In this document: positions 16,216-25,645 of the stretch, in pieces
How positions within the stretch are numbered: position 1 is the first letter of the stretch
How the letters are laid out: every line of letters begins with the position of its first letter
From: Brevibacterium oceani
GTDB taxonomy: Bacteria; Actinomycetota; Actinomycetes; Actinomycetales; Brevibacteriaceae
Assembly (NCBI RefSeq): GCF_013623835.1
Contig: NZ_JABKDE010000003.1
Location: 372,001-436,000, forward strand
Direction of reading: 5' to 3'
DNA length: 64,000 bases
Position numbers and translations under genes: made by a program
The notes under the pieces: generated by a model
Databases searched by the model: none
Told to the model about the DNA's origin: nothing
The model's input: only the letters and a program-made list of their open reading frames with translations

Positions 16216-17826
16216 ATGTCGGTATCCCAGCAGTCACCACAGAACAAGCGGGCGTCGTCGGCCGCGAGGAAGTCGCGCAGGCCCGAGGACGAGCGGCTGC
16301 CCGTCGGCAGCTCGTTCGCCTACGGGCTGCAGCACGTCCTCACGATGTACGGCGGCATCATCGCCGTGCCGCTCATCATCGGCAAGGCCGCGGATCTCGA
16401 TGGCAACGGCATCAGCGTGCTCATCGCGTCGTGCCTGTTCATGGGTGGTCTGGCGACCATTCTGCAGTCGGTGGGAGTGCCGTTCTTCGGTTCTCAGCTG
16501 CCGCTCGTCCAGGGCGTCTCCTTCGCCGGCGTCGCCACGATGACGTCGATCCTGGCCGGCGGTGACGGATTGCCAGCGGTCTTCGGTTCGGTGTTGGTCG
16601 CCTCGGTGATCGGTCTGATAGTGGCACCGGCCTTTGCGCTCATTGTGAAGTTCTTCCCTCCTGTGGTGACGGGTACGGTCATCACGACGATCGGCCTGTC
16701 ACTCATGCCCGTCGCTGCGGGCTGGGCGATGGGCGGGGATGCGGAGGCCGCCGACTACGGCAGCATGCGCAACATCCTCATCGCCGTCGGCACGCTGGCC
16801 GTCGTGCTCATTCTCAGCCGAATTCCGGTCGCGATGGTCTCAAGACTGTCGATTCTGCTGGCCATCGTCATCGGCACGATCGGCTGCCTCGTGTTCGGCT
16901 GGGCCGACTTCTCGCATGTGCTCGATCGTGGTGTCTTCGCTTTCCCACAGCCGTTCGCCTTCGGCATGCCGACGTTCTCGGCAGCTGCGATCATCTCGAT
17001 GTTCATCGTCATCATCGTCACCTTCGCCGAGACGACCGCGGACATCATCGCCGTCGGCGAGATCGTGAAGACCAAGGTCGATTCGAAGCGCATCGCGTCC
17101 GGGCTTCGCGCCGACATGCTCTCTTCAGCGGTCTCGCCGGTCTTCAATTCGTTCACGCAGTCGGCGTTCGCTCAGAATGTCGGTCTGGTCGCGATCACCG
17201 GTGTGAAGTCACGCTTCGTCGTCACAGCCGGCGGTGCGATCCTCGTGATCCTCGGTCTGCTGCCCGTGATGGGCGGAGTCGTCGCAGCGGTGCCGTCGCC
17301 TGTGCTCGGCGGAGCGGGCATCGTTCTCTTCGGAACCGTTGCCGCCTCGGGCATCCGCACGCTGTCGAAGGTCGAATACGAGGGCAATCTCAACATGATC
17401 ATCGTCGCGGTCTCGCTGGCGTTCGGCATCATTCCTGTCGTCGAGCCCGACTTCTACAACTCATTCCCGTCGTGGGTCGGCATCATCCTCCACTCCGGCA
17501 TCTCCTCGGCCACGCTCATGGCCGTGCTGCTCAATCTGGTCTTCAACCACATCGGCGTGAAGGCCAAGGACCGTTCGGATCGTTCGGTCTTCGTCGCCGG
17601 GACCGGTCGAGTCATCCGCAAGGAGGAGCTGCAGAGGCTGATCGACAACGAAGCCATCCTCACCGAGGGCGACACCGTCAAGGACGGCCGGATCATCGAC
17701 GGCAACGGCGAAGAGGTGCCGGTCGTCACCGACGAACAGCATGAGAAGGTCATCGAGGCGGCGAAGAAGGGCGAGGTCCGGAACCAGGACGACGTCCGCC
17801 GCCTGATCGAGGAGGACGAAGGCTAG
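16216..17826 (+). CDS. NCS2-family xanthine/uric acid permease
   Basis: This 536-residue nucleobase:cation symporter-2 protein has the usual ~14 membrane segments. Family landmarks are FAYGLQHVLTMYGGIIAVPL, the QxPLVQGVSFAGV segment (here SQLPLVQGVSFAGVATMTSI), VTGTVITTIGLSLMPVA and TFAETTADIIAVGEI. It is of the xanthine/urate rather than uracil type by overall resemblance. The C-terminal ~80 residues form a charged cytoplasmic tail longer than usual (KEELQRLIDNEAILTEGD to the end). ATG 16216 follows GGAGAGA. It is divergent from the 8-oxoguanine deaminase-like gene and likely supplies its purine substrate. Confidence 0.9.
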   Translation: MSVSQQSPQNKRASSAARKSRRPEDERLPVGSSFAYGLQHVLTMYGGIIAVPLIIGKAADLDGNGISVLIASCLFMGGLATILQSVGVPFFGSQLPLVQGVSFAGVATMTSILAGGDGLPAVFGSVLVASVIGLIVAPAFALIVKFFPPVVTGTVITTIGLSLMPVAAGWAMGGDAEAADYGSMRNILIAVGTLAVVLILSRIPVAMVSRLSILLAIVIGTIGCLVFGWADFSHVLDRGVFAFPQPFAFGMPTFSAAAIISMFIVIIVTFAETTADIIAVGEIVKTKVDSKRIASGLRADMLSSAVSPVFNSFTQSAFAQNVGLVAITGVKSRFVVTAGGAILVILGLLPVMGGVVAAVPSPVLGGAGIVLFGTVAASGIRTLSKVEYEGNLNMIIVAVSLAFGIIPVVEPDFYNSFPSWVGIILHSGISSATLMAVLLNLVFNHIGVKAKDRSDRSVFVAGTGRVIRKEELQRLIDNEAILTEGDTVKDGRIIDGNGEEVPVVTDEQHEKVIEAAKKGEVRNQDDVRRLIEEDEG

Positions 17827-17865
17827 CCGCCGAAAGGTGCTGGCTGGGCAGACCGGTGCCACCTG

Positions 17866-19977
17866 TCAGAATGGCGGCGGTTCGTCCCGATCCCATCGGG
17901 GATCCTGATTCTCGTCGGCCGCTCTCTGCGACCGCTGTGCCCGTCCCGTCTCGTACTCCTCGACGGAGCCCACGTCGGCCACGGCATCGTTGTCGGGGCA
18001 CATTTCGGCTCCGAACCCGTCGTCTGCGGCAAGCAGATCGGGCAATTCGGCATAGTTCTCCACCTGCCGTGCATGCTCGGCGTTGATCGGGTTGTCCGGC
18101 GGGTGCATCTTTGTCACGACACCGTGGCGGAAGGCATACTCCACCGCTCCGTCATCGGTCGACCTGACCGAGAACCTGCGGTCGGTCTTCCTCTGGTGGT
18201 CGGCTTTGCACAGCGGGTGCGTGTTCTCAAACGTCGTCTGCCCGCCCCGTGCCGGATCGTCGTGATCGAAGGGGATGATGTGGTCGATTTCCGAGGTCTC
18301 GGCGCGACGGGTGCATCCGGGAGCCGAGCACGACTGCCATTTCGCCGTCAGTGGCGCGCGCACGTCGGCTGGAATGTAGTAGCTCTTCGAGCGGGCGTCG
18401 ATCGGTGTCCCCGTCGCCGGGTCCGTAAGGATCCGGTGCCAGGTCGGACTCTGAGCGGCCAGAACTCGCGCCGCTTCAGGCGGCACCGGGGAGCCGTCCG
18501 AGAACGTTCCCGGCAGCTCCGAGCGACCGATCGCAGTGAGGTAGGGCACCGACACCATCATCTTCGCTTGTTCCCTCACCCACTGCCCGTGAGTGGGCAT
18601 GACGAGCTTGATGATCGTCTTGACCTCGGCACCGGCAGCTGCTACGGCCTCAGCTTCGCGCTGTGTCGTCCGCGCCGTGGCGTCGACCGCGTCCGCCGTG
18701 ATGAGGTCGGTGGAGTCGGTCGCATCGAAGGCGAACTCCTTGGTGGTGGTCTCGCCGGTGGTCGTATCGTGCGCGGTCACCGCGATGGCCATCTGCGGGG
18801 TCGCACGCGTGGCGATGTCGAACATCAGGGCGGCGACGCTGTCCTGCTCGTCCATTTCGGTGCCAATGAGGTCCACGTCGGTGAATGCTGATATCTGGCC
18901 GTTGCGGATCGCGCGAGCGAAGGCTTCGATGCGCAGGTAGAACGCCTTGAGTTCCACGGCCGGGCCCATGAGGGTCACCGAGGCGGTGCCGTCGGAGTAC
19001 GTGGTGATGTCGACATGGCGACGCTTGGAGGCGAGTTCGGTGCGATCGTCGACCGGGACGATCGCCGCGATCTTCAGGTTGAGAGACTTCCTGAAGGTCT
19101 CGAGGGTGATGTCCGCGCGACGCTCGGCCAGGTAGGCATCGAGGCGGGGAACGTGTTCGAAGCTGACGTCCTTAACGGCTCGAGTCGCGGAGAGCACGTG
19201 CTCGATGGTGAACTCGCCCTGGAGGCAGCGGTCAAGGAACTTCGGCAGCCCGAACACGAGCGTGATCGCGTTCGTGATCTCGTTGTAAGCGCCGTCGCTC
19301 GTTGCCCCGAGGACAGCGGCCAGCTCGGTGACTTCCTCGCGGGCGGTCAGCTCGTGAGCCCAGCTGTTGAACGACTTGTGGAGCTGGAACTTCGGGAAGT
19401 TCGGAAGCGGTTCCGCCAGTGCGCCCGTAGTGGGCTCGGTCCCGGCCGGATCGGTCGTGCTGCCCGAGTCCGCACCTTCGGAGCGAGTCTCGTCGGAATC
19501 GACGACGGCCGAACCAGCGGCGGACGCGCCTGAGGCATCGGTGTCGGCAGTGGTCTCAGCTTCGGCGTCGTCGACAGCGTCGGTTGCGACCCAGGGATCG
19601 TCTTCGTCGCGCTTGTTCGTCCGGCCTCCGTCGCGGACCGCGAGGAACCGTTCGGCCGTCTGGGTGAAGGTCGCGTGGTAGTAGATCTCGTCGGCGGGGG
19701 CGTAGCGCAGACGATCGAGGACTTCGGCCAGGAACAGGCCGGCGACGGCCTGGTAGTCGGCGATCTTGGCGCCTGAGCTCAGGCGGGCGATGCTCGCGAC
19801 CACAGCCATGGGCGAATCAGGGTCGACGTCGAGGCGGCGCGGCGAATCGGAGCCGACCACTGGACGGGCGGAGGGCGAAACTGTGGCCTCGTCAGCCTCT
19901 CCGGCGTTGTTGGAGGCAGGGTCGAGACCGTCGTCGTTCGGGTTATGGGGGTCCGGGGAATCCTTCATCGGTCTCAC
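17866..19977 (-). CDS. DUF222 / HNH endonuclease domain protein
   Basis: This 703-residue protein is of the DUF222-HNH type, which occurs in multiple copies in high-GC Gram-positive genomes. DUF222 occupies roughly residues 200-440 (HELTAREEVTELAAVLG, FTIEHVLSATRAVKDVSFEH). The HNH nuclease motif is near residues 555-605: CSAPGCTRR, then EIDHIIPFDHDDPARGG, FENTHPLCKADHQRKTDR, with the two Cys and the His-Asn-His series present. The N-terminal ~60 and middle residues 130-185 are low-complexity acidic linkers. GTG 19977 or ATG 19968 may start it. Its function is not established, though a role in mobile elements or DNA processing is often assumed. Confidence 0.85.
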   Translation of the reverse strand: MRPMKDSPDPHNPNDDGLDPASNNAGEADEATVSPSARPVVGSDSPRRLDVDPDSPMAVVASIARLSSGAKIADYQAVAGLFLAEVLDRLRYAPADEIYYHATFTQTAERFLAVRDGGRTNKRDEDDPWVATDAVDDAEAETTADTDASGASAAGSAVVDSDETRSEGADSGSTTDPAGTEPTTGALAEPLPNFPKFQLHKSFNSWAHELTAREEVTELAAVLGATSDGAYNEITNAITLVFGLPKFLDRCLQGEFTIEHVLSATRAVKDVSFEHVPRLDAYLAERRADITLETFRKSLNLKIAAIVPVDDRTELASKRRHVDITTYSDGTASVTLMGPAVELKAFYLRIEAFARAIRNGQISAFTDVDLIGTEMDEQDSVAALMFDIATRATPQMAIAVTAHDTTTGETTTKEFAFDATDSTDLITADAVDATARTTQREAEAVAAAGAEVKTIIKLVMPTHGQWVREQAKMMVSVPYLTAIGRSELPGTFSDGSPVPPEAARVLAAQSPTWHRILTDPATGTPIDARSKSYYIPADVRAPLTAKWQSCSAPGCTRRAETSEIDHIIPFDHDDPARGGQTTFENTHPLCKADHQRKTDRRFSVRSTDDGAVEYAFRHGVVTKMHPPDNPINAEHARQVENYAELPDLLAADDGFGAEMCPDNDAVADVGSVEEYETGRAQRSQRAADENQDPRWDRDEPPPF

Positions 19978-20381
19978 CGCCTTTCACGTCGATGTGAATG
20001 CCTTAGATCAATTCTGCCTCTGAATCGAAGAAATGAATGTCACAATTCGATTACGAACAGAACTGTCTTTTTATTGAATTGTGTTTGCTGTTATTTGATG
20101 ATTTGAAAACCAGGACAGATTCGAATGATCGAGCAGTGCGAGGCATCAAACGATTCGCTTCATCAGACGCCTCGTTTCATCGGACGATTCGAAGTCGAAT
20201 CAGCATCCCCGGCGACCCCAGCATCCGGCGGCAATGCCAGCACCATCTGTCGCGTAGACACCAGCACCACCAGTTGCAGACACCCCGGTCACCAGCCACC
20301 AGGCGTCAGCACCAGCCGCCAGGTACCAGCGACCGGGCACCAGCGGCCAAGCACCGGCACCGGCACCGGCACCGATGAGAA
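19978..20381. other. Gene-free AT-rich spacer with degenerate GGTG repeats
   Basis: This 404-bp gap separates the HNH gene from the HAD phosphatase gene. Its left half (about 19995-20180) is far more AT-rich than its surroundings and probably carries the HNH promoter. Its right half (about 20226-20378) is a degenerate repeat on the minus strand built from CTGGTG, TGGCTGGTG and GGTGCCGGTGCC units. Open frames across it have no plausible composition. I see no RNA gene. Confidence 0.6.
20226..20378. repeat. Degenerate CACCAGC / CACCGG minisatellite-like repeat
   Basis: On the plus strand CACCAGC, CACCAG and ACCAGCG recur at irregular 7-15 base spacing, ending in a clean run of CACCGG units at about 20353-20376. 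The array stops four bases before the HAD phosphatase stop codon. It is not a CRISPR array, because unit and spacer lengths vary and the units are too short. Confidence 0.55.
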
Positions 20382-21059
20382 CTACTCGACCAACAGCCCT
20401 GACAGCTGCTCCATCGACGTGAAGACCTCGGCGGCACCGGCCGACAGCAGCGTTTCGGGGGTCTGATGTACGGGTGAGTCCGGACAGAAACCGAGCACAT
20501 GGGATCGTGCGGCGGCACCGGCGATCACGCCGGTGGGGGAATCTTCGATCACGGCCGCCTCGGCGGGGTCGATGCCCAGCGCATCGGCCGCTGCCAGATA
20601 GACGTCGGGGGCGGGTTTCGAGCGTGGAAGCTCCATGCCGGAGAAGATCCGACCGTCGAAGGCGTCGAAGAGGCCGATCTTCCGCAGCTGGAGTTCGATC
20701 TTCGGTCGGTCCGCACTCGAAGCGCAGGCGATCGCTCCCGGATAGACCTCGGCGATCCGATGGACGGCGCCCAGTACACCCGGGATGGCCTGGAGCGACG
20801 CTGCAAGCTCAGCGTTGCGCCTGCGGCGGAACTCGTTCATCCACTCGTCGTCGATGCGATAGCCCGAGTGCTCCTCGATGACGTCGGCCTCATCGCGGAG
20901 CATCTTGCCGACGAAGCGCGCGATGCACTCATCCGGCGTGAGCTGCCACCCGAGCTCGACGAGCATTCCGTGCAGGACACCGTTGGTGATGCTCTCGGAA
21001 TCGACGAGCACGCCGTCGCAGTCGAACAGAACGGCGGAGAATTTCGGGTGTGCGGCCAT
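20382..21059 (-). CDS. HAD-superfamily phosphatase, beta-phosphoglucomutase-like
   Basis: This 225-residue HAD hydrolase has all four motifs: FDCDGVLVDSE (nucleophile Asp and acid/base Asp), ACASSADRPK, RSKPAPDVY (Lys) and VIEDSPTGVIAG (metal-binding Asp). The helical cap between motifs 1 and 2 (residues ~20-85) marks it as the phosphoglycolate phosphatase / beta-phosphoglucomutase subfamily. It should act on a small sugar phosphate or similar metabolite in the cytoplasm. Nothing nearby fixes the substrate. It appears to be monocistronic. Confidence 0.82.
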   Translation of the reverse strand: MAAHPKFSAVLFDCDGVLVDSESITNGVLHGMLVELGWQLTPDECIARFVGKMLRDEADVIEEHSGYRIDDEWMNEFRRRRNAELAASLQAIPGVLGAVHRIAEVYPGAIACASSADRPKIELQLRKIGLFDAFDGRIFSGMELPRSKPAPDVYLAAADALGIDPAEAAVIEDSPTGVIAGAAARSHVLGFCPDSPVHQTPETLLSAGAAEVFTSMEQLSGLLVE

Positions 21060-21206
21060 ACTCCGATTGTGCCATCCGCCCCTGACGCAACATCACGACC
21101 GGCCGCAGCCGACCGACCCCGCACGAGCGGGCCGACCTCGACCGCCCGAGCGGGCTGACCCCGCCCGAGCGCGCCGGCCGCAGCTGCCTGGGCGGGCGCA
21201 CGCCGC

Positions 21207-21956
21207 CTACACCGCGCCGACCGTGACCGCCGTGTACAGCACCCGGGCGGAGGCGAGCGCGCAGAGAACGATGACCAGCGCGAACAGCGTCAGCCAGCCA
21301 CCGGCAGGCAGGCTTGACCCCTGCGCGAGGATGAAGGCGTCCGACTGCTGCACATGGCGTCGGCGGGTGTGGACGCGGATGACCTTGACGAGGTCTTTGA
21401 GCGAGCCGATCGCCAGCCCCGTGCCGAGGGCCGCGACGAAGACCGAGATCCATTCGAGGGGCAGGAACACGACGACGAGCTGAGCGGCCAACGCCGTGAC
21501 CACCGCGATCACCGCGCCCGCGAGGTTGCGGATGAAGATGAGCGCCACCAGCAGAATGAGCGCCCCCACCGACAGCGCCAAGGGCGCCCAGCCGTAGACC
21601 GCCGACGTGATGAGCACGAGCCCGAGCACGCCCGGTGCCGGATACCCCCAGAACCCCGCCCACGTGGCCGAGAAGCCGACCCGCCCGAACGAATTCATCT
21701 GTCCGGAATGGTCGAAATTGAGCGAGATCCCCTTGACCACGCGCCCCGTCATCAGCGCCGCGAAGGCGTGGCCGAGTTCGTGGACGAAGGTGACGAAGAG
21801 GCCGAAGAACCGCCAGATCCCCGGGGTCAGCGTGACGAGGAGGGGGACGCCGATGACGAGCAGGAGCCGCAGAACGTCGAGCTCGAGCCCGTCCTGCCGC
21901 CCGAAACCGGAGGTGATCGCGTCCCACCACGTCGCCGCTGCCTGGTTGAAGTCCAT
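21207..21956 (-). CDS. M50-like membrane zinc metalloprotease
   Basis: This 249-residue membrane protein has a zinc motif HELGH at residues 59-63 within FVTFVHELGHAFAALMTGR. About six hydrophobic segments include LLLVIGVPLLVTLTPGIW and LVLITSAVYGWAPLALSVGA. M50-like proteins of this kind (M50B type) cleave within or near the membrane, but their substrates are generally unknown. ATG 21956 starts the frame. It is followed by the HAD phosphatase gene 147 bases away, in a spacer that contains a short GAGCGGGC-GACC repeat. Confidence 0.78.
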   Translation of the reverse strand: MDFNQAAATWWDAITSGFGRQDGLELDVLRLLLVIGVPLLVTLTPGIWRFFGLFVTFVHELGHAFAALMTGRVVKGISLNFDHSGQMNSFGRVGFSATWAGFWGYPAPGVLGLVLITSAVYGWAPLALSVGALILLVALIFIRNLAGAVIAVVTALAAQLVVVFLPLEWISVFVAALGTGLAIGSLKDLVKVIRVHTRRRHVQQSDAFILAQGSSLPAGGWLTLFALVIVLCALASARVLYTAVTVGAV

Positions 21957-22052
21957 AGCGGATCAGTGTACGAAGAGACCCTGAGCGACGCCCTCAGCCG
22001 ATCGCCAGAATCACCTCAGGAGCGATCGCCGCACTGCCTGCCTGACGCAGCA

Positions 22053-23162
22053 CTAACGGACCAGCTGTTCGGTTTGGGTGTCGAAGACGTGGACGAGCCG
22101 GGGATCGACCCGGAAGGTCATCCGATCCCCGCGCCGAGGCGTCCCGCCCTTGGTCAGGCGCGCGACGACCGGCTTCTCCCCGATCCGCAGGGGGTCCTGG
22201 TCGGGCGTGATCCCGTACACGAAGGTGTCCGACCCGAGCTCTTCGACCAGCGAGATCTCGATCTCGAGCAGGTTCTCCCCCGCCGAGGCGGCTGTGACTT
22301 CGTCGTCCACGACGAGATCCTCCGGACGGATCCCGAGGACGATGTCCTCGCCGGAATCCGGCAGGCCGTCGGGCAGGGCCACCGAGATCCCGGCGCCGAC
22401 GGCGGTTCCGTCGGGCCGCCTCGTCGCGGGGATGAGGTTCATCGTCGGTGAGCCGATGAACGCGGCGACGAACAGGCTCGCCGGGGAATTGTAGAGTTCG
22501 CGCGGGGTGCCGACCTGTTCGACCCGGCCTTCATTCATCACCACCACGCGGTCGCCCATCGTCATCGCCTCAGTCTGATCGTGAGTGACGTAGACGGTCG
22601 TCACGCCGAGCTTGCGCTGCAGCGCCGAGATCTGCGCACGCGTCTGCACGCGCAGCTTCGCATCGAGGTTCGACAGCGGCTCATCCATGAGGAAGACCTG
22701 CGGGCGACGGACGATCGCACGCCCCATCGCCACCCGCTGCCGCTGCCCGCCGGACAGCGCCTTGGGTTTGCGATCGAGGAGCTCGTCGAGCTCGAGCATG
22801 GCGGCCGCCTCGGCGACGAGCTCACTGCGGCGGTCCTTGGCCACGCCCGTGTTCTTCAGCGAGAACTCCATGTTCTCCGACACGGTCATATGCGGGTAGA
22901 GGGCATAGGACTGAAAGACCATCGCAACATCGCGGACTTTCGCCGAGACGTCGGTGACGTCCTGCCCGTCGAAGAGGATGCTGCCCTCGGTCGGGAACTC
23001 GAGCCCGGCGAGCATCCGCAGGGTCGTCGACTTCCCGCAGCCCGACGGCCCGACGAGGACGAGGAACTCACCGTCGGCGATCTCGAGGTCGACCTCGGAC
23101 ACGGCGGGCCGATCCGTTCCCGGATAGTTCAGCGCCACGTCCCGCAGAGACACATCAACCAT
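22053..23162 (-). CDS. Sugar ABC transporter ATPase, UgpC/MsiK type
   Basis: This 369-residue ABC ATPase is of the carbohydrate-import type. It has Walker A GPSGCGKST near residue 39, the Q-loop in MVFQSYALYPHMTV, the signature LSGGQRQRVAMGRAI, Walker B VFLMDEPLSNLDAKLR and the switch His in YVTHDQTEAM. The C-terminal ~130 residues form the TOBE/MalK regulatory region (LGIRPEDL). It is divergent from the binding protein and permease genes, and such ATPases can energise several sugar importers in one cell, as MsiK does in Streptomyces. Confidence 0.9.
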   Translation of the reverse strand: MVDVSLRDVALNYPGTDRPAVSEVDLEIADGEFLVLVGPSGCGKSTTLRMLAGLEFPTEGSILFDGQDVTDVSAKVRDVAMVFQSYALYPHMTVSENMEFSLKNTGVAKDRRSELVAEAAAMLELDELLDRKPKALSGGQRQRVAMGRAIVRRPQVFLMDEPLSNLDAKLRVQTRAQISALQRKLGVTTVYVTHDQTEAMTMGDRVVVMNEGRVEQVGTPRELYNSPASLFVAAFIGSPTMNLIPATRRPDGTAVGAGISVALPDGLPDSGEDIVLGIRPEDLVVDDEVTAASAGENLLEIEISLVEELGSDTFVYGITPDQDPLRIGEKPVVARLTKGGTPRRGDRMTFRVDPRLVHVFDTQTEQLVR

Positions 23163-23408
23163 GTTCGCCCTTCACCCTCTTCGTCGTCCTCGACACCTGC
23201 AGACTACCGCAATTGAGCATAATAATGACCGTGTAGCCGATAAATACGGCAATCCGATGATCGTTATTCAATCAATTACTGCACAAACACGATCTGACGC
23301 TTGACCTTGTGACTGCACTCACACCATACTTTCATTCATCACACAGTTCTGGTCAACGCTGACCGGCGGAACCCGGAACGCCGAGAAGACGGGAACAGAG
23401 AACAGACC
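23163..23408. promoter_or_regulatory. Divergent promoter region of the sugar ABC system
   Basis: The 246-bp spacer between the ATPase and binding protein starts is AT-rich in its centre (about 23215-23290). It holds imperfectly paired AATAATGA/TCGTTATT-like segments at about 23220-23270 that could bind a repressor. No regulator gene is next to it. The sites are not otherwise recognisable. Confidence 0.35.
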
Positions 23409-24650
23409 ATGAGAAGAACACGCACCCTCGCCGCCATCGCCGCCACGGCAGCACTGACGCTGACCGTCTCCGGCTGCGGTTTCGGCGGGTCCGGATCCGA
23501 CTCCGATTCCGGCAAGACCACCCTCGACTTCCTCGTGCCCACGTATTCGGACGCCACGAAAGGCCTGTGGCAGGACGTCATCGACGGCTTCGAGAAGGAG
23601 AACGAGGACATCTCGGTCAACCTCGAGGTCCAGTCCTGGGACAACCTCGAGAAGGTCGTGTCCACGAAGATCCAGGCCGGTGAGGCCCCCGACATCTACA
23701 ACGGCGGTCCCTTCGCCGGCTTCGCCTCCGACGAGCTGCTGTACAAGACCGAAGACGTCACGAGTCCCGAGACGTACAAGAACTTCGACGAAGGCTTCCT
23801 CGACAACGAGACCCTCAAGGGCACCGCCTACGCCCTGCCGCTCATCGCCTCGACGAGGGCGCTGTTCGTCAATAACGAACTCCTCGACAAGGCAGGGGTG
23901 AAGGAAGCCCCGAAGGACTGGGACGAACTCCTCGACGCCTCGAAGAAGGTCTCCGAACTCGGCGGCGGCGTCGCCGGCTACGGCATGCCGCTGGGCTCCG
24001 AGGAGGCGCAGGCCGAGGCCGCGATCTGGCTCTGGGGCGCCGGAGGCAGCTTCGGCGACGAGAAGGAGATCACGATCGATACGCCCGAGAACCTCGAGGG
24101 TGCGAAGCAGATCAAGAAGATGATCGACGCAGGTGCCACCCAGGACGATCCGGGCTCCTCCCAGCGCACCCCGCTGCTCGACATCTTCGTCCAGGGCAAG
24201 ATCGGCATGCAGGTCGGCCTGCCTCCGACGGTCGGTCAGATCGAGGACTCGAACCCCGACCTCGACTACTCGGTCGTGCCGATCCCGACGAAGGACGGCA
24301 AGCCGATGACCCTCGGCGTCGGCGACCAGCTCATGGCGTTCCAGAACGACGGGGACAAGGCCGAGGCGATCACGAAGTTCTTCGACTACTACTACGCCGA
24401 TGACAACTACCTGCCCTGGGTCGAGGCCGAAGGCTTCCTGCCGGTGACGAAGTCCGGTGCGAAGGAACTCGCCGACGACGAGGACCTCAAGCCGTTCCTC
24501 GACACCATGCCCGACGCGCAGTTCTACCCCTCGACGAATTCGAAGTGGTCGGCCACCGACGGCGCCTTCAAGTCGACATTCGGTCAGCTCGAATCGAAGT
24601 CCGCCGAGGATGTGCTGAAGTCGATCCAGGATCAGGTCGACCAAGGGTGA
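23409..24650 (+). CDS. Sugar ABC transporter substrate-binding lipoprotein
   Basis: This 413-residue extracellular solute-binding protein of family 1 begins with a lipoprotein signal peptide (TLAAIAATAALTLTVSGCGF, lipidated Cys at residue 23) and a short Gly/Ser/Asp linker. The mature part has typical landmarks: VNLEVQSWDNLEKVVSTKIQ, GEAPDIYNGGPF, FVNNELLDKAGVKEAPKDWD and LFAM-like repeats later. Attached to the outer membrane face, it delivers a sugar or oligosaccharide to the two permeases that follow. The sugar cannot be read from the sequence. It overlaps the first permease by four bases (GTGA). Confidence 0.9.
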   Translation: MRRTRTLAAIAATAALTLTVSGCGFGGSGSDSDSGKTTLDFLVPTYSDATKGLWQDVIDGFEKENEDISVNLEVQSWDNLEKVVSTKIQAGEAPDIYNGGPFAGFASDELLYKTEDVTSPETYKNFDEGFLDNETLKGTAYALPLIASTRALFVNNELLDKAGVKEAPKDWDELLDASKKVSELGGGVAGYGMPLGSEEAQAEAAIWLWGAGGSFGDEKEITIDTPENLEGAKQIKKMIDAGATQDDPGSSQRTPLLDIFVQGKIGMQVGLPPTVGQIEDSNPDLDYSVVPIPTKDGKPMTLGVGDQLMAFQNDGDKAEAITKFFDYYYADDNYLPWVEAEGFLPVTKSGAKELADDEDLKPFLDTMPDAQFYPSTNSKWSATDGAFKSTFGQLESKSAEDVLKSIQDQVDQG

Positions 24651-25645
24651 GCCCACGGGTGGACCCAGAGGTGAATCCGGGCAGGAAGCCGGATCCCGGC
24701 AGGGCTGAGGGCGAGCGCCGCAGGACGGGCGGTCGCGGGTCGACGACCCGCGACCGCACCACGACCACGTGGCGCGACACGCTCAAGGCCCTGCCGTGGC
24801 TGGCCCCGGCGCTGATCCTCATCGTCGGGGTCGTGTTCTTCCCCGCCGGGCTGATGATCTTCAACTCGACCCGGGACATCTCGACGTCCGGTCTCGACAA
24901 GGGCTCGGTCGGCTTCGACAACTACGTCTCCCTATTCGCCTTCGACCAGTTCTGGCCGATCATCGTGCGCACGATCATCTGGGTCGTCGCCGTCGTCGGC
25001 CTCGCCGTCGTCATCTCCTTGGGACTCGCGCAGATCCTGAACAAAGCCTTCCCCGGTCGGCAGCTCGTCCGGCTGGCCGTGATCATCCCGTGGGCCGCCT
25101 CGGTGGTGATGACGACGATGGTCTTCTACTACGGGCTCGAGCCGTACTTCGGGGTGGTGAATAAGTTCCTCGTCGACATAGGACTCATCGACAATCCGGC
25201 CGGCTACGGCTGGACGAAGAATCCGACGACGGGCTTCCTGTGGTCGATCGTCATCGCCGTCTTCGTGTCCCTGCCCTTCACCACCTACACCCTGCTCGCG
25301 GGTCTGGCCACGATCCCCCGGGAGACCATCGAGGCCGCCCGGATGGACAGCGCGGGACCCTGGCGCACCTACTTCGCCGTCATCCTCCCGCAGCTGCGCG
25401 GAGCGCTGAGCGTGGCGGTGCTCATCAACATCATCAACGTGTTCAACTCGCTGCCGATCCTCAAGGTCATGACGGGGTCGATCCCCGGCTACGGCGCGGA
25501 CACCATCATGACGATGATCTTCAAGTACATCGAGATCCAGCACAAGGTCGATGTCGCGAGCGCCCTGTCGGTGATCGGCTTCCTCATCGTCATACTCGTC
25601 GTCATCGTCTACGTCAGAGTCGTCAAACCCATGCAGGAGGTCTGA
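24647..25645 (+). CDS. Sugar ABC transporter permease, MalF/UgpA type
   Basis: GTG 24647 overlaps the binding protein stop, giving 332 residues. After a basic hydrophilic leader of ~45 residues come six membrane segments, beginning ALPWLAPALILIVGVVFFPA. The cytoplasmic EAA loop is visible as ETIEAARMDSAGPWRTYFAV followed by ILPQLRGAL, where the ATPase docks. Such permeases pair with a second, MalG-like subunit, here encoded immediately downstream with a one-base overlap. The open frame extends further upstream, but it would overlap the binding protein by a hundred bases. Confidence 0.9.
   Translation: MSPRVDPEVNPGRKPDPGRAEGERRRTGGRGSTTRDRTTTTWRDTLKALPWLAPALILIVGVVFFPAGLMIFNSTRDISTSGLDKGSVGFDNYVSLFAFDQFWPIIVRTIIWVVAVVGLAVVISLGLAQILNKAFPGRQLVRLAVIIPWAASVVMTTMVFYYGLEPYFGVVNKFLVDIGLIDNPAGYGWTKNPTTGFLWSIVIAVFVSLPFTTYTLLAGLATIPRETIEAARMDSAGPWRTYFAVILPQLRGALSVAVLINIINVFNSLPILKVMTGSIPGYGADTIMTMIFKYIEIQHKVDVASALSVIGFLIVILVVIVYVRVVKPMQEV

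Noticed and set aside
20226..20378. Possible CRISPR array
   Set aside because: The units are 6-9 bases with irregular spacing and no unique spacers; there are no cas genes in the window.
20125..20466. Rightward 113-codon frame in the AT-rich/repeat spacer
   Set aside because: It is translated low-complexity repeat and overlaps the HAD phosphatase gene.
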